A DNA stretch of 64,000 bases. Source: Saprospiraceae bacterium (GTDB lineage: Bacteria; Bacteroidota; Bacteroidia; Chitinophagales; Saprospiraceae). The notes beneath the pieces were generated by a model. It worked only from the letters and a program-made list of their open reading frames with translations, was not told where the DNA came from and did not search any database. Shown piece by piece: positions 47,397 to 56,562 of this stretch. The DNA lies in assembly GCA_027488935.1 (NCBI GenBank), contig JAIYAP010000013.1, positions 1 to 64,000 of the forward strand, read 5' to 3'. The translations under genes were made by a program, and so were the position numbers. The number at the start of each line of letters is the position of its first letter. Positions within the stretch are counted from its first letter, which is position 1.

Positions 47397-49928
47397 ATGA
47401 CAGAAGAGCAGGATCTTACCCCCATGCTTCCGACACCGGAAGTAGTAAAAGAAATTGCATTTGCCGACGCAGATGTGAGTATGCGTTATGATGATGTATA
47501 TCAGGTAGTTACACCCGATGAGCTCGCTACCGTACGCTGGCGTGACGGCGCCTATGAGTTTGTTTGCCAAAATGGTATCGCTTTGCGTGTTCAAGTGTAT
47601 ACGCCGGGGATCATCCGTTTGCGCTATGCCGTTGACGGACTTTTTTCACCCGATTTTTCTTATGCCCTGGATCCCGATTTTCAAGCAGAAAAAGTAAATG
47701 TTACCCTGCATGAAAATGACAACGAATACTTGATCGTTTCTGAACAGTTGCAAGTAGTGGTTTCAAAATCGGGTTTGCGGGTGAAATTTTATGACCTCGA
47801 TGACCGCGTGCTCTGTGAAGATGCAGCAGGCTATTCGGCCAAACGCACCATCATGAATGGTTGGTGTGATGTACGGGTAGAAAAAAAATTACACCGCAAA
47901 GAACTGATCTACGGCCTGGGCGATAAAACCTGCGGCACCAACCTTTCGGGTAAAAAGTTTGAAAACTGGTGCTCCGATGCCTTTGGCTTTGGTCGCGAAA
48001 CAGACCCGCTTTACCGCGCCGTTCCGTTTTATTATGCTTTAAATCAAGGTATTGCGTATGGTATTTATTTAGACAATACCTATAAGTCGCATTTCGACTT
48101 CGGAAATACCGATCCGGATACCACCATCATCCGTGCCGATGGCGGGACCATGGATTATTATTTTATGTATGGTCCGGGGCTACTTGCAGTCGCGCGCGCT
48201 TATGCACGCCTGACAGGCAAATTACAACTTCCGCCCATGTGGGCCATTGGCTATCACCAATGCCGCTGGAGTTATTACCCCCATAGCCGGGTGCTTGAAA
48301 TCGCCCAGCAATTCAGAGACCTGGAAATTCCGTGTGATGCCATTTATCTGGATATTGATTATATGGATGGGTACCGGTGTTTTACCTGGAATAAATCGCA
48401 TTTCCCCGATCCTAAAAAAATGATTGCCGAACTCAAGGAAATCGGGTTTCAAACGGTGGTGATGATTGATCCAGGTATCAAGGAAGATCCGGAATATGCT
48501 GTATACCAGGAAGGGATGGCTAAAGGCATGTTTGTGCGTACTGCCGATGGCGCAGTGGCTAAAGCGCCCGTTTGGCCAGGATTTTGTGCTTTCCCGGATT
48601 ATTCCAACCCGCATGTGCGCAAGTGGTGGGGCAATTTGTACACCGAATTATACCAGGAACAAGGCGTGGCCGGTTTTTGGAATGATATGAATGAACCTGC
48701 GGTGTTTCATGTAAACCATAAAACACTGCCCGATTTTGTGATGCACGATGGGGATGGACAAGTAAGCAGTCACCGGAAGATTCACAATGTATATGGCCTT
48801 TTGATGAGCCAGGCTTCGTGGGATGGTTTCCGGACCCTGCAGCCCGAGAAACGCCCCTACTTACTCACCCGTGCTTCTTTTAGTGGCGGACAACGTTATG
48901 CAGCGGTATGGACGGGCGATAATTTTTCGGAATGGGAGCATTTGCAAGTTGCCAATATTCAATGTCAGCGGCTTTCCGTTTCCGGTTTTTCGTTTTGTGG
49001 AACCGACATCGGCGGGTTTGCAGGTTCCTGTGAGGCAGAGTTGTTTGTGCGCTGGTTACAACTGTCGGTGTTTCATCCGTTAATGCGGGTGCACAGCATG
49101 GGCCATCATGAAAGTGGCGATGCAATGCCTGCGGAAGAGGCACAATTGACAGACCCCGTTTTACACCAAACAGACCAGGAACCTTGGTCTTTCGGGGAGA
49201 AATGGACCGATTTGGCGAAAAAAGCCATTGAGTTGCGCTATCATCTGTTACCTTGCCTGTATACCGCATTGTGGCACAGCGCCCAGGATGGAACACCTGT
49301 TTTGCGGCACTTGGTATTTGCGGATGAAAACGACCCCAAACTCTTTGAACAGGAACGCGATTTTTTATTTGGCGAACACGTGCTGGTGAGTCCGGTGATA
49401 CAACCCAAGGTGCAGCGCCAAGGGGTGTATTTGCCTAAAGGAAACTGGTATTACTTCTGGACAGGCCATCCGGCATCGGGTGAAATGTTTGTCAATGTAA
49501 TGCCTGATCAAGTGCCATTTTTCATCCGGGAAGGGGCCGTTTTGCCCATTTATCCGGTGATGCAATGGACTGGCGAAAAGCCGATTGAAGAGTTGACCCT
49601 GTATGTTTATTACAAAAATGGCACAGAAAAAAGCCATTTGTATGAAGATTCGGGCGACGGTTATGATCATTTGAACGAAATGTACAGTTTGAAATATTTT
49701 GAAACGGCAGGTACGGATACCAAATTTACCTTGCGCCAACGCATAGAAGGAACCTATATTCCTACGTACTCGGCGGTGAAAGTTTATTTGGTCGGCTTCC
49801 CCACATTTTTGAAACGTTGCACGGTAGATGGGGTAGAGATGCCGATCAAGGAAATTCGACTGCGCGACCGCTCACTTTATACGTTGTCGATTACAACTGG
49901 GTTTGAAACGATTGAATGGAATGCTTAA
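47397..49928 (+). CDS. Glycoside hydrolase family 31 (alpha-glucosidase type)
   Basis: An 843-residue GH31 enzyme without signal peptide, so probably cytoplasmic. An N-terminal beta-sandwich (about 35-260, with IYGLGDKTCGTNLSGKKFEN) is followed by the catalytic barrel: PPMWAIGYHQCRWSYYP, IPCDAIYLDIDYMDGYRCFT, the nucleophile in GFWNDMNEP (Asp430), RASFSGGQRYAAVWTGDNFS with the acid/base Asp508, and FCGTDIGGF. The C-terminal beta domains include YLPKGNWYYFWTGHPASG. It releases glucose or xylose from the non-reducing end of alpha-glucosides. It overlaps the histidine kinase gene by 8 bp, hinting at translational coupling. Confidence 0.93.
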   Translation: MTEEQDLTPMLPTPEVVKEIAFADADVSMRYDDVYQVVTPDELATVRWRDGAYEFVCQNGIALRVQVYTPGIIRLRYAVDGLFSPDFSYALDPDFQAEKVNVTLHENDNEYLIVSEQLQVVVSKSGLRVKFYDLDDRVLCEDAAGYSAKRTIMNGWCDVRVEKKLHRKELIYGLGDKTCGTNLSGKKFENWCSDAFGFGRETDPLYRAVPFYYALNQGIAYGIYLDNTYKSHFDFGNTDPDTTIIRADGGTMDYYFMYGPGLLAVARAYARLTGKLQLPPMWAIGYHQCRWSYYPHSRVLEIAQQFRDLEIPCDAIYLDIDYMDGYRCFTWNKSHFPDPKKMIAELKEIGFQTVVMIDPGIKEDPEYAVYQEGMAKGMFVRTADGAVAKAPVWPGFCAFPDYSNPHVRKWWGNLYTELYQEQGVAGFWNDMNEPAVFHVNHKTLPDFVMHDGDGQVSSHRKIHNVYGLLMSQASWDGFRTLQPEKRPYLLTRASFSGGQRYAAVWTGDNFSEWEHLQVANIQCQRLSVSGFSFCGTDIGGFAGSCEAELFVRWLQLSVFHPLMRVHSMGHHESGDAMPAEEAQLTDPVLHQTDQEPWSFGEKWTDLAKKAIELRYHLLPCLYTALWHSAQDGTPVLRHLVFADENDPKLFEQERDFLFGEHVLVSPVIQPKVQRQGVYLPKGNWYYFWTGHPASGEMFVNVMPDQVPFFIREGAVLPIYPVMQWTGEKPIEELTLYVYYKNGTEKSHLYEDSGDGYDHLNEMYSLKYFETAGTDTKFTLRQRIEGTYIPTYSAVKVYLVGFPTFLKRCTVDGVEMPIKEIRLRDRSLYTLSITTGFETIEWNA

Positions 49929-50979
49929 TTGGAACGAATTACATTGGCAAAGAATAGGCTTGCATGTGTTGTTTTGGGCGGTTTACCTGCCTTTAAATGC
50001 CCTTTTATCGGATATTTTATTCGGATATGAAGGTGATCTTGAGCGTGCCTTTGGGCAGGCTTTGGTTGCAGAGAGTTTTTCTTTACCTGTAAAAATTGCG
50101 CTGACCTATTTTGTGTTTTACCAGGTAATTCCTTTGTACCTGGAACGCAGTAAGCTCAGCAAACTGTTGGGTATTTTACTGTTGGCCTTTGTGGTTTGTA
50201 TGGTTTTGTACCGTTTGGTGATGAATTATTTGTATGCGCCGCTGTACTTACATGGTCAAACCATGGGCTTTTGGGATGCTAAAACCTTGTTGCTCACGGC
50301 ATTCGATTGCTTTATTACCTTGGCGGCGGCTTGTTCGATCAAGTTTGTGCGTTTGCAGTTTGAAAGTCTGGAAATAGAACAACAATTGATTCGCGAAAAA
50401 CTGGAGTCCGAACTCAGTTTTTTAAGGGCACAAACCAACCCGCACTTTTTGTTTAATACCCTCAATAACTTGTACGCCCTGGCGCGCAAGAAATCGGACC
50501 TCACGGCTGATGCCGTCATGATGCTGTCTAAAATAATGCGTTTTGTGTTGTATGAATGTCGGGCGCCGAGGATTCCGGTAGAATCGGAAGCACAGGTGAT
50601 TCAGGATTATATCGCCTTGGAGAAATTGCGTTACAATGATCGTTTAACGGTTGATTATCAGGAAAATATCGATGAGCCGGGTGTGCTTATTACGCCCTTG
50701 TTGATGCTGCCTTTTGTCGAAAACAGCTTTAAACACGGCGCTGGCGCGATGACCGGTGCGGTGGAAATATTGATTTACCTGGAATTAAAAGCAAACCAAT
50801 TGGTGTTTTCGGTAAAAAATACCATCGACTGGGAAACGCCGCCGCCACCTTCTTCGGAAGGAATCGGCCTGCCCAATGTGCAGCGGCAACTGGATTTATT
50901 ATACCCGGGAAAACACCATTTGGAAGCAGGCAAAAAAGGTGCGTATTTTGTGGTGGAACTCAAGGTTACTCTATCATGA
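49921..50979 (+). CDS. LytS/YehU-type sensor histidine kinase (orphan)
   Basis: From ATG 49921 (MLNWNELHWQ) it has 352 residues. Four membrane helices (LHVLFWAVYLPLNALLSDIL, VKIALTYFVFYQVIPLYL, LLGILLLAFVVCMVLYRLVM, LLLTAFDCFITLAAACSI) precede the His_kinase domain with the phosphoacceptor in NPHFLFNTLNNLYALA and the ATPase N-box LMLPFVENSFKHG and G-box SSEGIGLPNVQRQLDLLYPG. Such kinases normally pair with a LytTR response regulator, but the next gene is moeA (4-bp overlap). An earlier TTG at 49903 is less likely. Confidence 0.88.
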   Translation: MLNWNELHWQRIGLHVLFWAVYLPLNALLSDILFGYEGDLERAFGQALVAESFSLPVKIALTYFVFYQVIPLYLERSKLSKLLGILLLAFVVCMVLYRLVMNYLYAPLYLHGQTMGFWDAKTLLLTAFDCFITLAAACSIKFVRLQFESLEIEQQLIREKLESELSFLRAQTNPHFLFNTLNNLYALARKKSDLTADAVMMLSKIMRFVLYECRAPRIPVESEAQVIQDYIALEKLRYNDRLTVDYQENIDEPGVLITPLLMLPFVENSFKHGAGAMTGAVEILIYLELKANQLVFSVKNTIDWETPPPPSSEGIGLPNVQRQLDLLYPGKHHLEAGKKGAYFVVELKVTLS

Positions 50980-52178
50980 TTGATCCAAAAACAGCACAAA
51001 AGATTTTGTTGGATGCCACCGAGGTGCTTGGTTGGGAATATTGGAAAATTTCATCCTCCTTGGGATCTGTCCTTGCCGACGATGTGAGGGCTCCGGTAGA
51101 TTTACCCATGTTTGACATGTCGGCGATGGATGGGTATGCGGTTTGTTTTAATTCGGATGGAAACAATACTTTTTCTTGTATTGATACGGTGCAGGCAGGT
51201 GATACACGTTTGATTGAACTTTTGCCTGGGCAGTGTGTGCGCATTTTTACAGGCGCCTGGGTGCCCGCCAGTGCGGATGCGGTGGTAATGCAGGAAAAAA
51301 CAGTGCAAAATGATCAAATCGTAGTTGTTGAAGCCTCCGAATTGAAAAAAGGCAACCATATCCGATACCAAGGCTCACAAATTAAGGAAGGTGAACGGGT
51401 TTTGGAGAAAGGACAATTCATCCATCCTGCGGCGCTCGGTTTTTTGGCTGGCATGGGGGTTCAATTCGTAAATATATACGATCCGGTGCGCGTGGCGGTT
51501 TTAACAACCGGAAATGAATTGCAGACTTCAGGAAGAGACCTGGAGCCGGGTGAAATTTATGAATCTAATAAAATTTTATTGGAGGCGGCTATACATGAAT
51601 TGAATATCTCGGCTTCGTACGCAATATCGGTCGCGGATGATGCCGCAGAAACACGCCGGGTAATCGCCGATTTACTCGAAAAAGTAGATGTTTTGATTAT
51701 AACCGGGGGGATTTCAGTCGGAGAATATGATTTTGTAGGGCCCGCACTTGCCGAATTAGGGGTAAAAACCCTGTTTTATAAGGTGGCCCAAAAACCGGGT
51801 AAACCCTTGTTCGTTGGAAAGTTGAACCATAAAACGGTGTTTGCCCTTCCAGGGAATCCCGCTGCCGTACTTACTTGTTTTTACGAATATGTAAGACCTT
51901 GTTTGTTAAAAATGAAAGGCCACAAAAAGGTATTGTTGCCCGTTCAATTTTTACCCTTGCGCCAACCCGTCGAAAACCAGGCAAATCGCGCCTTGTTTTT
52001 GAAGGCAAAAGTAGCAGATGGCCAAGTGCAAATCCTGGATAAACAAGGCTCTGACATGTTGCATTCTTTTGCGTTGGCGAATGCATTGGCCTTTATTCCG
52101 GCGGAAACTTCTTACGCAGTGGGGGACCTGGCAGAAGTACATCTTTTACCTTTAAGCACGATGTCGTATGGATCTTAA
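50976..52178 (+). CDS. moeA: Molybdopterin molybdotransferase MoeA
   Basis: A 400-residue enzyme that inserts molybdate into molybdopterin, releasing AMP from the MPT-adenylate made by MogA. Seen: PMFDMSAMDGYAVCF near the start, RIFTGAWVPASADAVVMQEK, RVAVLTTGNELQTSGRDLEP, the MoCF-binding TGGISVGEYDFV and KPGKPLFVGKLNHKTVFALP followed by GNPAAVLTCF. Length matches the family. It overlaps the kinase upstream by 4 bp and the mobA-moaD gene by 11 bp. Confidence 0.95.
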   Translation: MIDPKTAQKILLDATEVLGWEYWKISSSLGSVLADDVRAPVDLPMFDMSAMDGYAVCFNSDGNNTFSCIDTVQAGDTRLIELLPGQCVRIFTGAWVPASADAVVMQEKTVQNDQIVVVEASELKKGNHIRYQGSQIKEGERVLEKGQFIHPAALGFLAGMGVQFVNIYDPVRVAVLTTGNELQTSGRDLEPGEIYESNKILLEAAIHELNISASYAISVADDAAETRRVIADLLEKVDVLIITGGISVGEYDFVGPALAELGVKTLFYKVAQKPGKPLFVGKLNHKTVFALPGNPAAVLTCFYEYVRPCLLKMKGHKKVLLPVQFLPLRQPVENQANRALFLKAKVADGQVQILDKQGSDMLHSFALANALAFIPAETSYAVGDLAEVHLLPLSTMSYGS

Positions 52179-52953
52179 TCGCCTGGGTATCATCCTCCTT
52201 GCAGGTGGTAAAAGCACGCGCATGGGCCAGGATAAAGGTTTAATGGTGTTGCAAGACAAACCGATGCTGCAGCATATCCTCGAAGTGGTTGCTCCGCTTG
52301 GGTGCCCGATTATAATCATTGCTAATCAGCCTGGATATCAAGCATTTAATTACCCCGTTTTTGTAGATATCATCCCGGATTGTGGGCCCATGGGCGGTAT
52401 TTACACCGGTTTGATGCACAGTGAACGTCCCCATAATTTGGTTTTGGCTTGTGACATGCCTTTTGTTCAACTGGATGCAATTCAACATTTAATAGCACTA
52501 CATTCAGAAAATCATGGGGTTACGGTGGGTTCAATTGCGGGGCGGTTAGAACCGCTTTTTGCCCTGTACAGTAAAGCTTGTTTGTCCAGTCTGGAAGATG
52601 CCTTACACAATGGCGCTTATAAAATGCAGGATTATTTGAAATGTGAAGCCCCGGGCGTGCAAACAATCAACCTTGAAGCATGGCAGGAAAGTTTGCGTAA
52701 CCTCAACACGCCCAGCGATTTACAACAGCATATCAAGTTTTTTGGCATGATTGCCGAAGCCACGGGTTGTAGCACCTTGGATATTGATCCTTTGCCTGAT
52801 GTAAAGTCTTTACTCGCGCTGCTTTACACCCGATTTCCGATGTTGCATGCTTATACCTTTGCCATAGCCGTCGATAAAACCATAGCAGCCCCCGACCAGG
52901 TTTTGCGACCCGGGGCAGAAATTGCGCTTTTGCCACCTTATGCAGGGGGATAG
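52168..52953 (+). CDS. mobA: MobA-MoaD fusion (Moco guanylyltransferase with molybdopterin synthase small subunit)
   Basis: A 261-residue fusion. Residues 1-187 are MobA, which adds GMP to molybdopterin: LAGGKSTRMGQDKG (11-24), CGPMGGIYTGL, LVLACDMPF (91-99) and the terminal NLNTPSDL. Residues 189-261 are a MoaD-like ubiquitin fold, IKFFGMIAEATGCSTLDID, ending in PPYAGG. The free C-terminal Gly-Gly is required, since MoaD is adenylated and thiocarboxylated there, so the fusion keeps the functional end. MoaE is encoded 18 bp downstream. The MoaD helper enzyme (MoeB/ThiF) and moaA are not in the window. Confidence 0.9.
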   Translation: MDLNRLGIILLAGGKSTRMGQDKGLMVLQDKPMLQHILEVVAPLGCPIIIIANQPGYQAFNYPVFVDIIPDCGPMGGIYTGLMHSERPHNLVLACDMPFVQLDAIQHLIALHSENHGVTVGSIAGRLEPLFALYSKACLSSLEDALHNGAYKMQDYLKCEAPGVQTINLEAWQESLRNLNTPSDLQQHIKFFGMIAEATGCSTLDIDPLPDVKSLLALLYTRFPMLHAYTFAIAVDKTIAAPDQVLRPGAEIALLPPYAGG

Positions 52954-52971
52954 TGCCTAAATAAACCAACC

Positions 52972-53415
52972 ATGTCTGAAAAAAAGCGAAAAAATCCATT
53001 TGTCGATGGTCCAGTAGCGCCTGATTTTATTGCTTCGGTCATCGCAAAGCACCACACCCAAGTCGATGCGGGGGCGCATTCCATCTTTCTCGGTCAAGTG
53101 CGCGCCGATGTGGTGGAGGGCAAAACCGTGCGCGCCATCGAATACACGGCTTATCCGGAAATGGCTTTGGAGGCATACCACGAAATTCGGGAGGCTATTT
53201 TTGCAAAATATCCGCTGCACTGCCTGCATGTGCATCATAGTTTAGGCACCATTGCGGTGGGTGAAATTTGTTTGTTTGTGATGACCACCTCCCGACACCG
53301 TGCAGCAGCCATCGAAGCCTGTACTGAAATCGTAGAACGTATAAAAAAGGAATTGCCGGTTTGGGGCAAAGAGATATTTGAAGACGATGCCCATCAGTGG
53401 AAAACCAATCAATAA
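52972..53415 (+). CDS. moaE: Molybdopterin synthase catalytic subunit MoaE
   Basis: A 147-residue enzyme that transfers sulfur from MoaD thiocarboxylate to precursor Z (cPMP). Family marks: HSIFLGQVRADVVEGKTVRA, IEYTAYPEMALEAYHEI, HHSLGTIAVGEICLFVMTTS, RHRAAAIEACTEIVERIKKE, LPVWGKEIFEDDAHQWK. Normal length and complete. Its partner MoaD is the C-terminal domain of the preceding protein. Confidence 0.95.
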   Translation: MSEKKRKNPFVDGPVAPDFIASVIAKHHTQVDAGAHSIFLGQVRADVVEGKTVRAIEYTAYPEMALEAYHEIREAIFAKYPLHCLHVHHSLGTIAVGEICLFVMTTSRHRAAAIEACTEIVERIKKELPVWGKEIFEDDAHQWKTNQ

Positions 53416-53424
53416 ACAGGAACG

Positions 53425-54327
53425 ATGCGCGATATCACCGATAAAATACACACCCTGCGTTACGCCTGCGCGACCGCGACCGTGCAAGTTAGTCAGCAAA
53501 GCACCATGGATGCCTTACTTGAAAAACGGGTGCCCAAAGGCGATGTGTTCGAAATGGCTAAAACGGCCGGATTATTGGGCATTAAACGCACCAGCGATAC
53601 CATTCCCGATTGCCACCCGCTGCCCGTAGAGTTTGCCGCCCTGCATTTTCGTGTGGAAGGTTTATCGGTTATCATCGAAGTAGAGGTAAAAACCATCTAC
53701 AAAACCGGCGTGGAAGTAGAAGCGATGTATGGCGCAACGGTCGCAGCCGTAACTGTGTACGACATGCTCAAGCCCCTCGATCCGCATATCGAAATCAATG
53801 CCGTCAAACTGCTGCAAAAAACGGGCGGCAAAACCCAATATGGCGAATTAAGTCAAAAAAAGCCGCGCACCGCCGTACTTGTCTGTTCAGACACCGTTTC
53901 CCAAGGCAAAAAAGAAGACCGTGCCGGCAAGGCCATCATCGCCAAACTCAGCAGCCTGGAAATACCCGTGGAAGAATATACCGTTATTCCAGATGAAATC
54001 GAAACCATACAATCCAAAATTCTCCAACTGGAAGCCGCTGATTTTCAAATGCTGATCATCACAGGCGGCACGGGATTGGCCCTGCGCGATGTCACCCCGG
54101 AGGCCGTGCGGCCCTTGCTTACCCGCGAAATTCCGGGCATCGCAGAAGCCATACGCGCGTACGGCCAGCAGCGCACGCCTTATTCCATGCTCTCGCGCAG
54201 CGTTGTGGGCTACCGAAACAAACTGCTGATTTTGGCCTTGCCCGGCTCTACCAAAGGCGCCCAGGAAAGCATGGATGCTGTGTTTCCTTATTTGCTGCAT
54301 GTGTTTGGGGCGGGGAAACATTTTTAG
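53425..54327 (+). CDS. moaC: MoaC-MogA/MoaB bifunctional molybdenum cofactor enzyme
   Basis: A 300-residue fusion. Residues 1-155 are MoaC, which with MoaA makes cyclic pyranopterin monophosphate: MRDITDKIHTLRYACATATV, KGDVFEMAKTAGLLGIKRTS, LIPHCHPL-like IPDCHPLPVEF (Cys in place of the common His in the motif), and GVEVEAMYGATVAAVTVYD. Residues 156-300 are MogA/MoaB-type adenylyltransferase: TAVLVCSDTVSQGKKEDRAG, MLIITGGTGLALRDVTPEAV and LPGSTKGAQESMDAVFP. MoaC-MogA fusions occur in other Bacteroidota. The IPDCHP form of the MoaC LIPHCHP motif is seen directly and its effect is unknown. Confidence 0.93.
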   Translation: MRDITDKIHTLRYACATATVQVSQQSTMDALLEKRVPKGDVFEMAKTAGLLGIKRTSDTIPDCHPLPVEFAALHFRVEGLSVIIEVEVKTIYKTGVEVEAMYGATVAAVTVYDMLKPLDPHIEINAVKLLQKTGGKTQYGELSQKKPRTAVLVCSDTVSQGKKEDRAGKAIIAKLSSLEIPVEEYTVIPDEIETIQSKILQLEAADFQMLIITGGTGLALRDVTPEAVRPLLTREIPGIAEAIRAYGQQRTPYSMLSRSVVGYRNKLLILALPGSTKGAQESMDAVFPYLLHVFGAGKHF

Positions 54328-54397
54328 TGATGAGTGAGGAGTGATGAGTGAGGAGTGATGAGTGATGAGTGAGGAGTGATGAGTGAGGAGTGAGGAG
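54327..54397 (+). repeat. Left 7-bp tandem array (GTGAKGA x10)
   Basis: Ten units of GTGATGA or GTGAGGA starting at the G of the moaC-mogA stop codon. Order of the fifth base: T,G,T,G,T,T,G,T,G,G. An inverted nine-unit array lies at 54800-54862. Confidence 0.95.
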
Positions 54398-54443
54398 TTT
54401 ATTTTTAATATTTGATATACTTATATTGTGAGTCCTTTATTTT

Positions 54444-54569
54444 ATGTTAAATTTTGTATTTTTTATTTTGCTTTTTTCTTTTACAATAAATTTGTTTGAT
54501 TTTAGTAAAGGCGATGAATACAAGGAGCCGATAAAATGGACTTTTGAACAGAAATATTGGGTAATTTAA
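54444..54569 (+). CDS. Possible 41-residue membrane peptide in the AT-rich block
   Basis: Between the two 7-bp arrays lies about 400 bp that is far richer in A and T than the neighbours. The only reading frame I find with protein-like character starts at ATG 54444: MLNFVFFILLFSFTINLF, a single membrane-like helix, then a polar KEPIKWTFEQKYW tail. It has no visible ribosome signal and may be chance or a gene remnant. Confidence 0.25.
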   Translation: MLNFVFFILLFSFTINLFDFSKGDEYKEPIKWTFEQKYWVI

Positions 54570-54799
54570 CTGTACGTGTCTCAAAAATCTATTTTAGACA
54601 GTGTTGATGACTCTTTTTTTGAGAAAATAGCCTTAAATATTTAAATCTTATTTTCAAATTCATTGGCTTAATTTGGATTAACTTTAAATTGCGCCATTTT
54701 TATTTTGAAATTTTTAAAAATATTTTGTAATTATTCCGAATATTTGTGGCCGTAAAGATCCGACGCATCAGGGGTCATAGTGATCAACAACGAATGAAT

Positions 54800-54862
54800 T
54801 CATCACTTATCACTCCTCACTCATCACTCCTCACTCCTCACTCCTCACTCATCACTCCGCAC
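54800..54862 (-). repeat. Right 7-bp tandem array (inverted GTGAKGA x9)
   Basis: Nine units of TCATCAC or TCCTCAC, with single-base variants in the second (TTATCAC) and last (TCCGCAC), the reverse complement of the array at 54327. It ends 6 bp before the fhs start codon, in the position of the translation initiation region. Confidence 0.95.
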
Positions 54863-54868
54863 TAAAAA

Positions 54869-56542
54869 ATGTTTCTTTCCGACTTAGAAATTGCGCAAAA
54901 GGCTGCTATTCAGCCCATTAAAAATATCGCTGCCAAACTGGGAATTGCTGAAGATGACCTGGAATTTTATGGTAAGTACAAGGCCAAATTGCCTTTGCAT
55001 TTGTTGAATCCCGATCGGATCAAACAAAGCAAACTGATCCTGGTGAGTGCCATTAGTCCCACGCCGGCAGGGGAGGGGAAGACCACCACGACGGTGGGTT
55101 TGACGGATGGATTGAATAAAATTGGGAAACATGCTATGGCGGCTTTACGCGAGCCATCGTTGGGGCCGGTTTTTGGGATGAAGGGCGGCGCTGCGGGCGG
55201 CGGTTATGCACAGGTGATTCCGATGGAAGACATCAATTTGCATTTTACGGGCGATTTTTCGGCGATTGAGAAGGCCAATAATTTGCTTTCGGCCTTGTTA
55301 GACAATAATATACAGAGCAAAACGAATAGCCTGAACATTGACCCGCGCACCATTGTGTGGAAACGGGTGATGGACATGAATGACCGGGCTTTGCGCAAAA
55401 TCGTGATCGGTTTGGGCGGAACGGGCAATGGCGTGCCGCGGGAAGATGGTTTTAACATCACCCCCGCATCGGAAGTGATGGCTATTTTGTGTATGTCGCA
55501 AAGCATCGACGACCTCAAAGAGCGGCTCGGAAACATCCTGGTAGGCTTTACGTTTGATAAAAAACCGGTGTTTGCCCGCGATTTGAAGGCGCAGGGTGCC
55601 ATGGCGCTGTTGTTGAAAGATGCGATTAAGCCCAATTTGGTGCAGACCTTGGAGGGCAACGGCGCAATCATCCACGGTGGACCGTTCGCCAACATTGCGC
55701 AGGGTACCAATACGATTTTGGCTACCAAAATGGCGCTTTCTTTGGCCGATTATGTGGTAACAGAGGCGGGCTTTGGCGCGGACTTGGGTGCAGAAAAATT
55801 TATGGACATCAAATGCGGGTACGCAGGGTTGGCGCCCGATGCGATGGTATTGGTGGCCACCATTCGCGCGTTGCGGCATCATGGCGGTGCTAAAAAAGCC
55901 GATTACAACACGCCCAACCTCGAATTGGTGCAAAAAGGCTTCGAAAACCTGGAAAAACACATCGAAAACTGTAAAAAGTTTGGCTTAACGCCGGTGGTTG
56001 CGCTCAATAGTTTTGCAACCGATTCGAAGGAAGAAGTGGATTTTGTTATCCAAGCCTGCGCAGGCATGGGCGTACAGGCGGTTGTAAGCGCTTGCTGGGC
56101 ACAAGGCGGAGAAGGCACGAAAGACCTGGCATTGGCAGTTGTTGCGACCATTGAGGCCGGCAACAATCATTTCAAACCGTTGTACGATTGGAGTTTATCC
56201 ATTGAAGAAAAAATTAAAATCATCGCAACCGAGATTTATGGTGCAGATGATATAAAATACACCCCGCAAGCGCGTGCAGGTTTAAAAACCATTGCTGCGT
56301 TGGGCTTAGATAAACTACCCGTTTGTATGGCCAAAACCCAGAAATCATTTTCGGATGATGAAACTAAAATTGGCCGTCCGCGCAACTTTAGCATTACGGT
56401 CCGTGAATTTGAATTTGCTGCAGGGGCCGGTTTTGTGATTCCAATATTGGGTGAAATGATGCGTATGCCCGGTTTACCCGCCGTTCCTGCTTCCGAGGGT
56501 ATGGATATCGATGCAAATGGACAGGTATCGGGTTTGTCGTAG
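54869..56542 (+). CDS. fhs: Formate-tetrahydrofolate ligase
   Basis: A 557-residue enzyme, the usual length, that joins formate to THF with ATP to give 10-formyl-THF. Seen: the P-loop region SAISPTPAGEGKTTTTVGL, REPSLGPVFGMKGGAAGGGY, VIPMEDINLHFTGDFSAI, NGAIIHGGPFANIAQGTNT, DYVVTEAGFGADLGAEKF and FVIPILGEMMRMPGLP. Complete at both ends. It lies directly after the 7-bp array and 20 bp before fdhD, suggesting a formate-related unit. Confidence 0.97.
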   Translation: MFLSDLEIAQKAAIQPIKNIAAKLGIAEDDLEFYGKYKAKLPLHLLNPDRIKQSKLILVSAISPTPAGEGKTTTTVGLTDGLNKIGKHAMAALREPSLGPVFGMKGGAAGGGYAQVIPMEDINLHFTGDFSAIEKANNLLSALLDNNIQSKTNSLNIDPRTIVWKRVMDMNDRALRKIVIGLGGTGNGVPREDGFNITPASEVMAILCMSQSIDDLKERLGNILVGFTFDKKPVFARDLKAQGAMALLLKDAIKPNLVQTLEGNGAIIHGGPFANIAQGTNTILATKMALSLADYVVTEAGFGADLGAEKFMDIKCGYAGLAPDAMVLVATIRALRHHGGAKKADYNTPNLELVQKGFENLEKHIENCKKFGLTPVVALNSFATDSKEEVDFVIQACAGMGVQAVVSACWAQGGEGTKDLALAVVATIEAGNNHFKPLYDWSLSIEEKIKIIATEIYGADDIKYTPQARAGLKTIAALGLDKLPVCMAKTQKSFSDDETKIGRPRNFSITVREFEFAAGAGFVIPILGEMMRMPGLPAVPASEGMDIDANGQVSGLS

Positions 56543-56562
56543 GGCATTTAAACAGCTGTTCA

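Noticed and set aside
54327-54862. Composite transposon with terminal inverted repeats
   Set aside because: The inverted arrays are tandem 7-mers, there is no transposase frame inside, and no target-site duplication could be seen; left as a repeat-bounded block.
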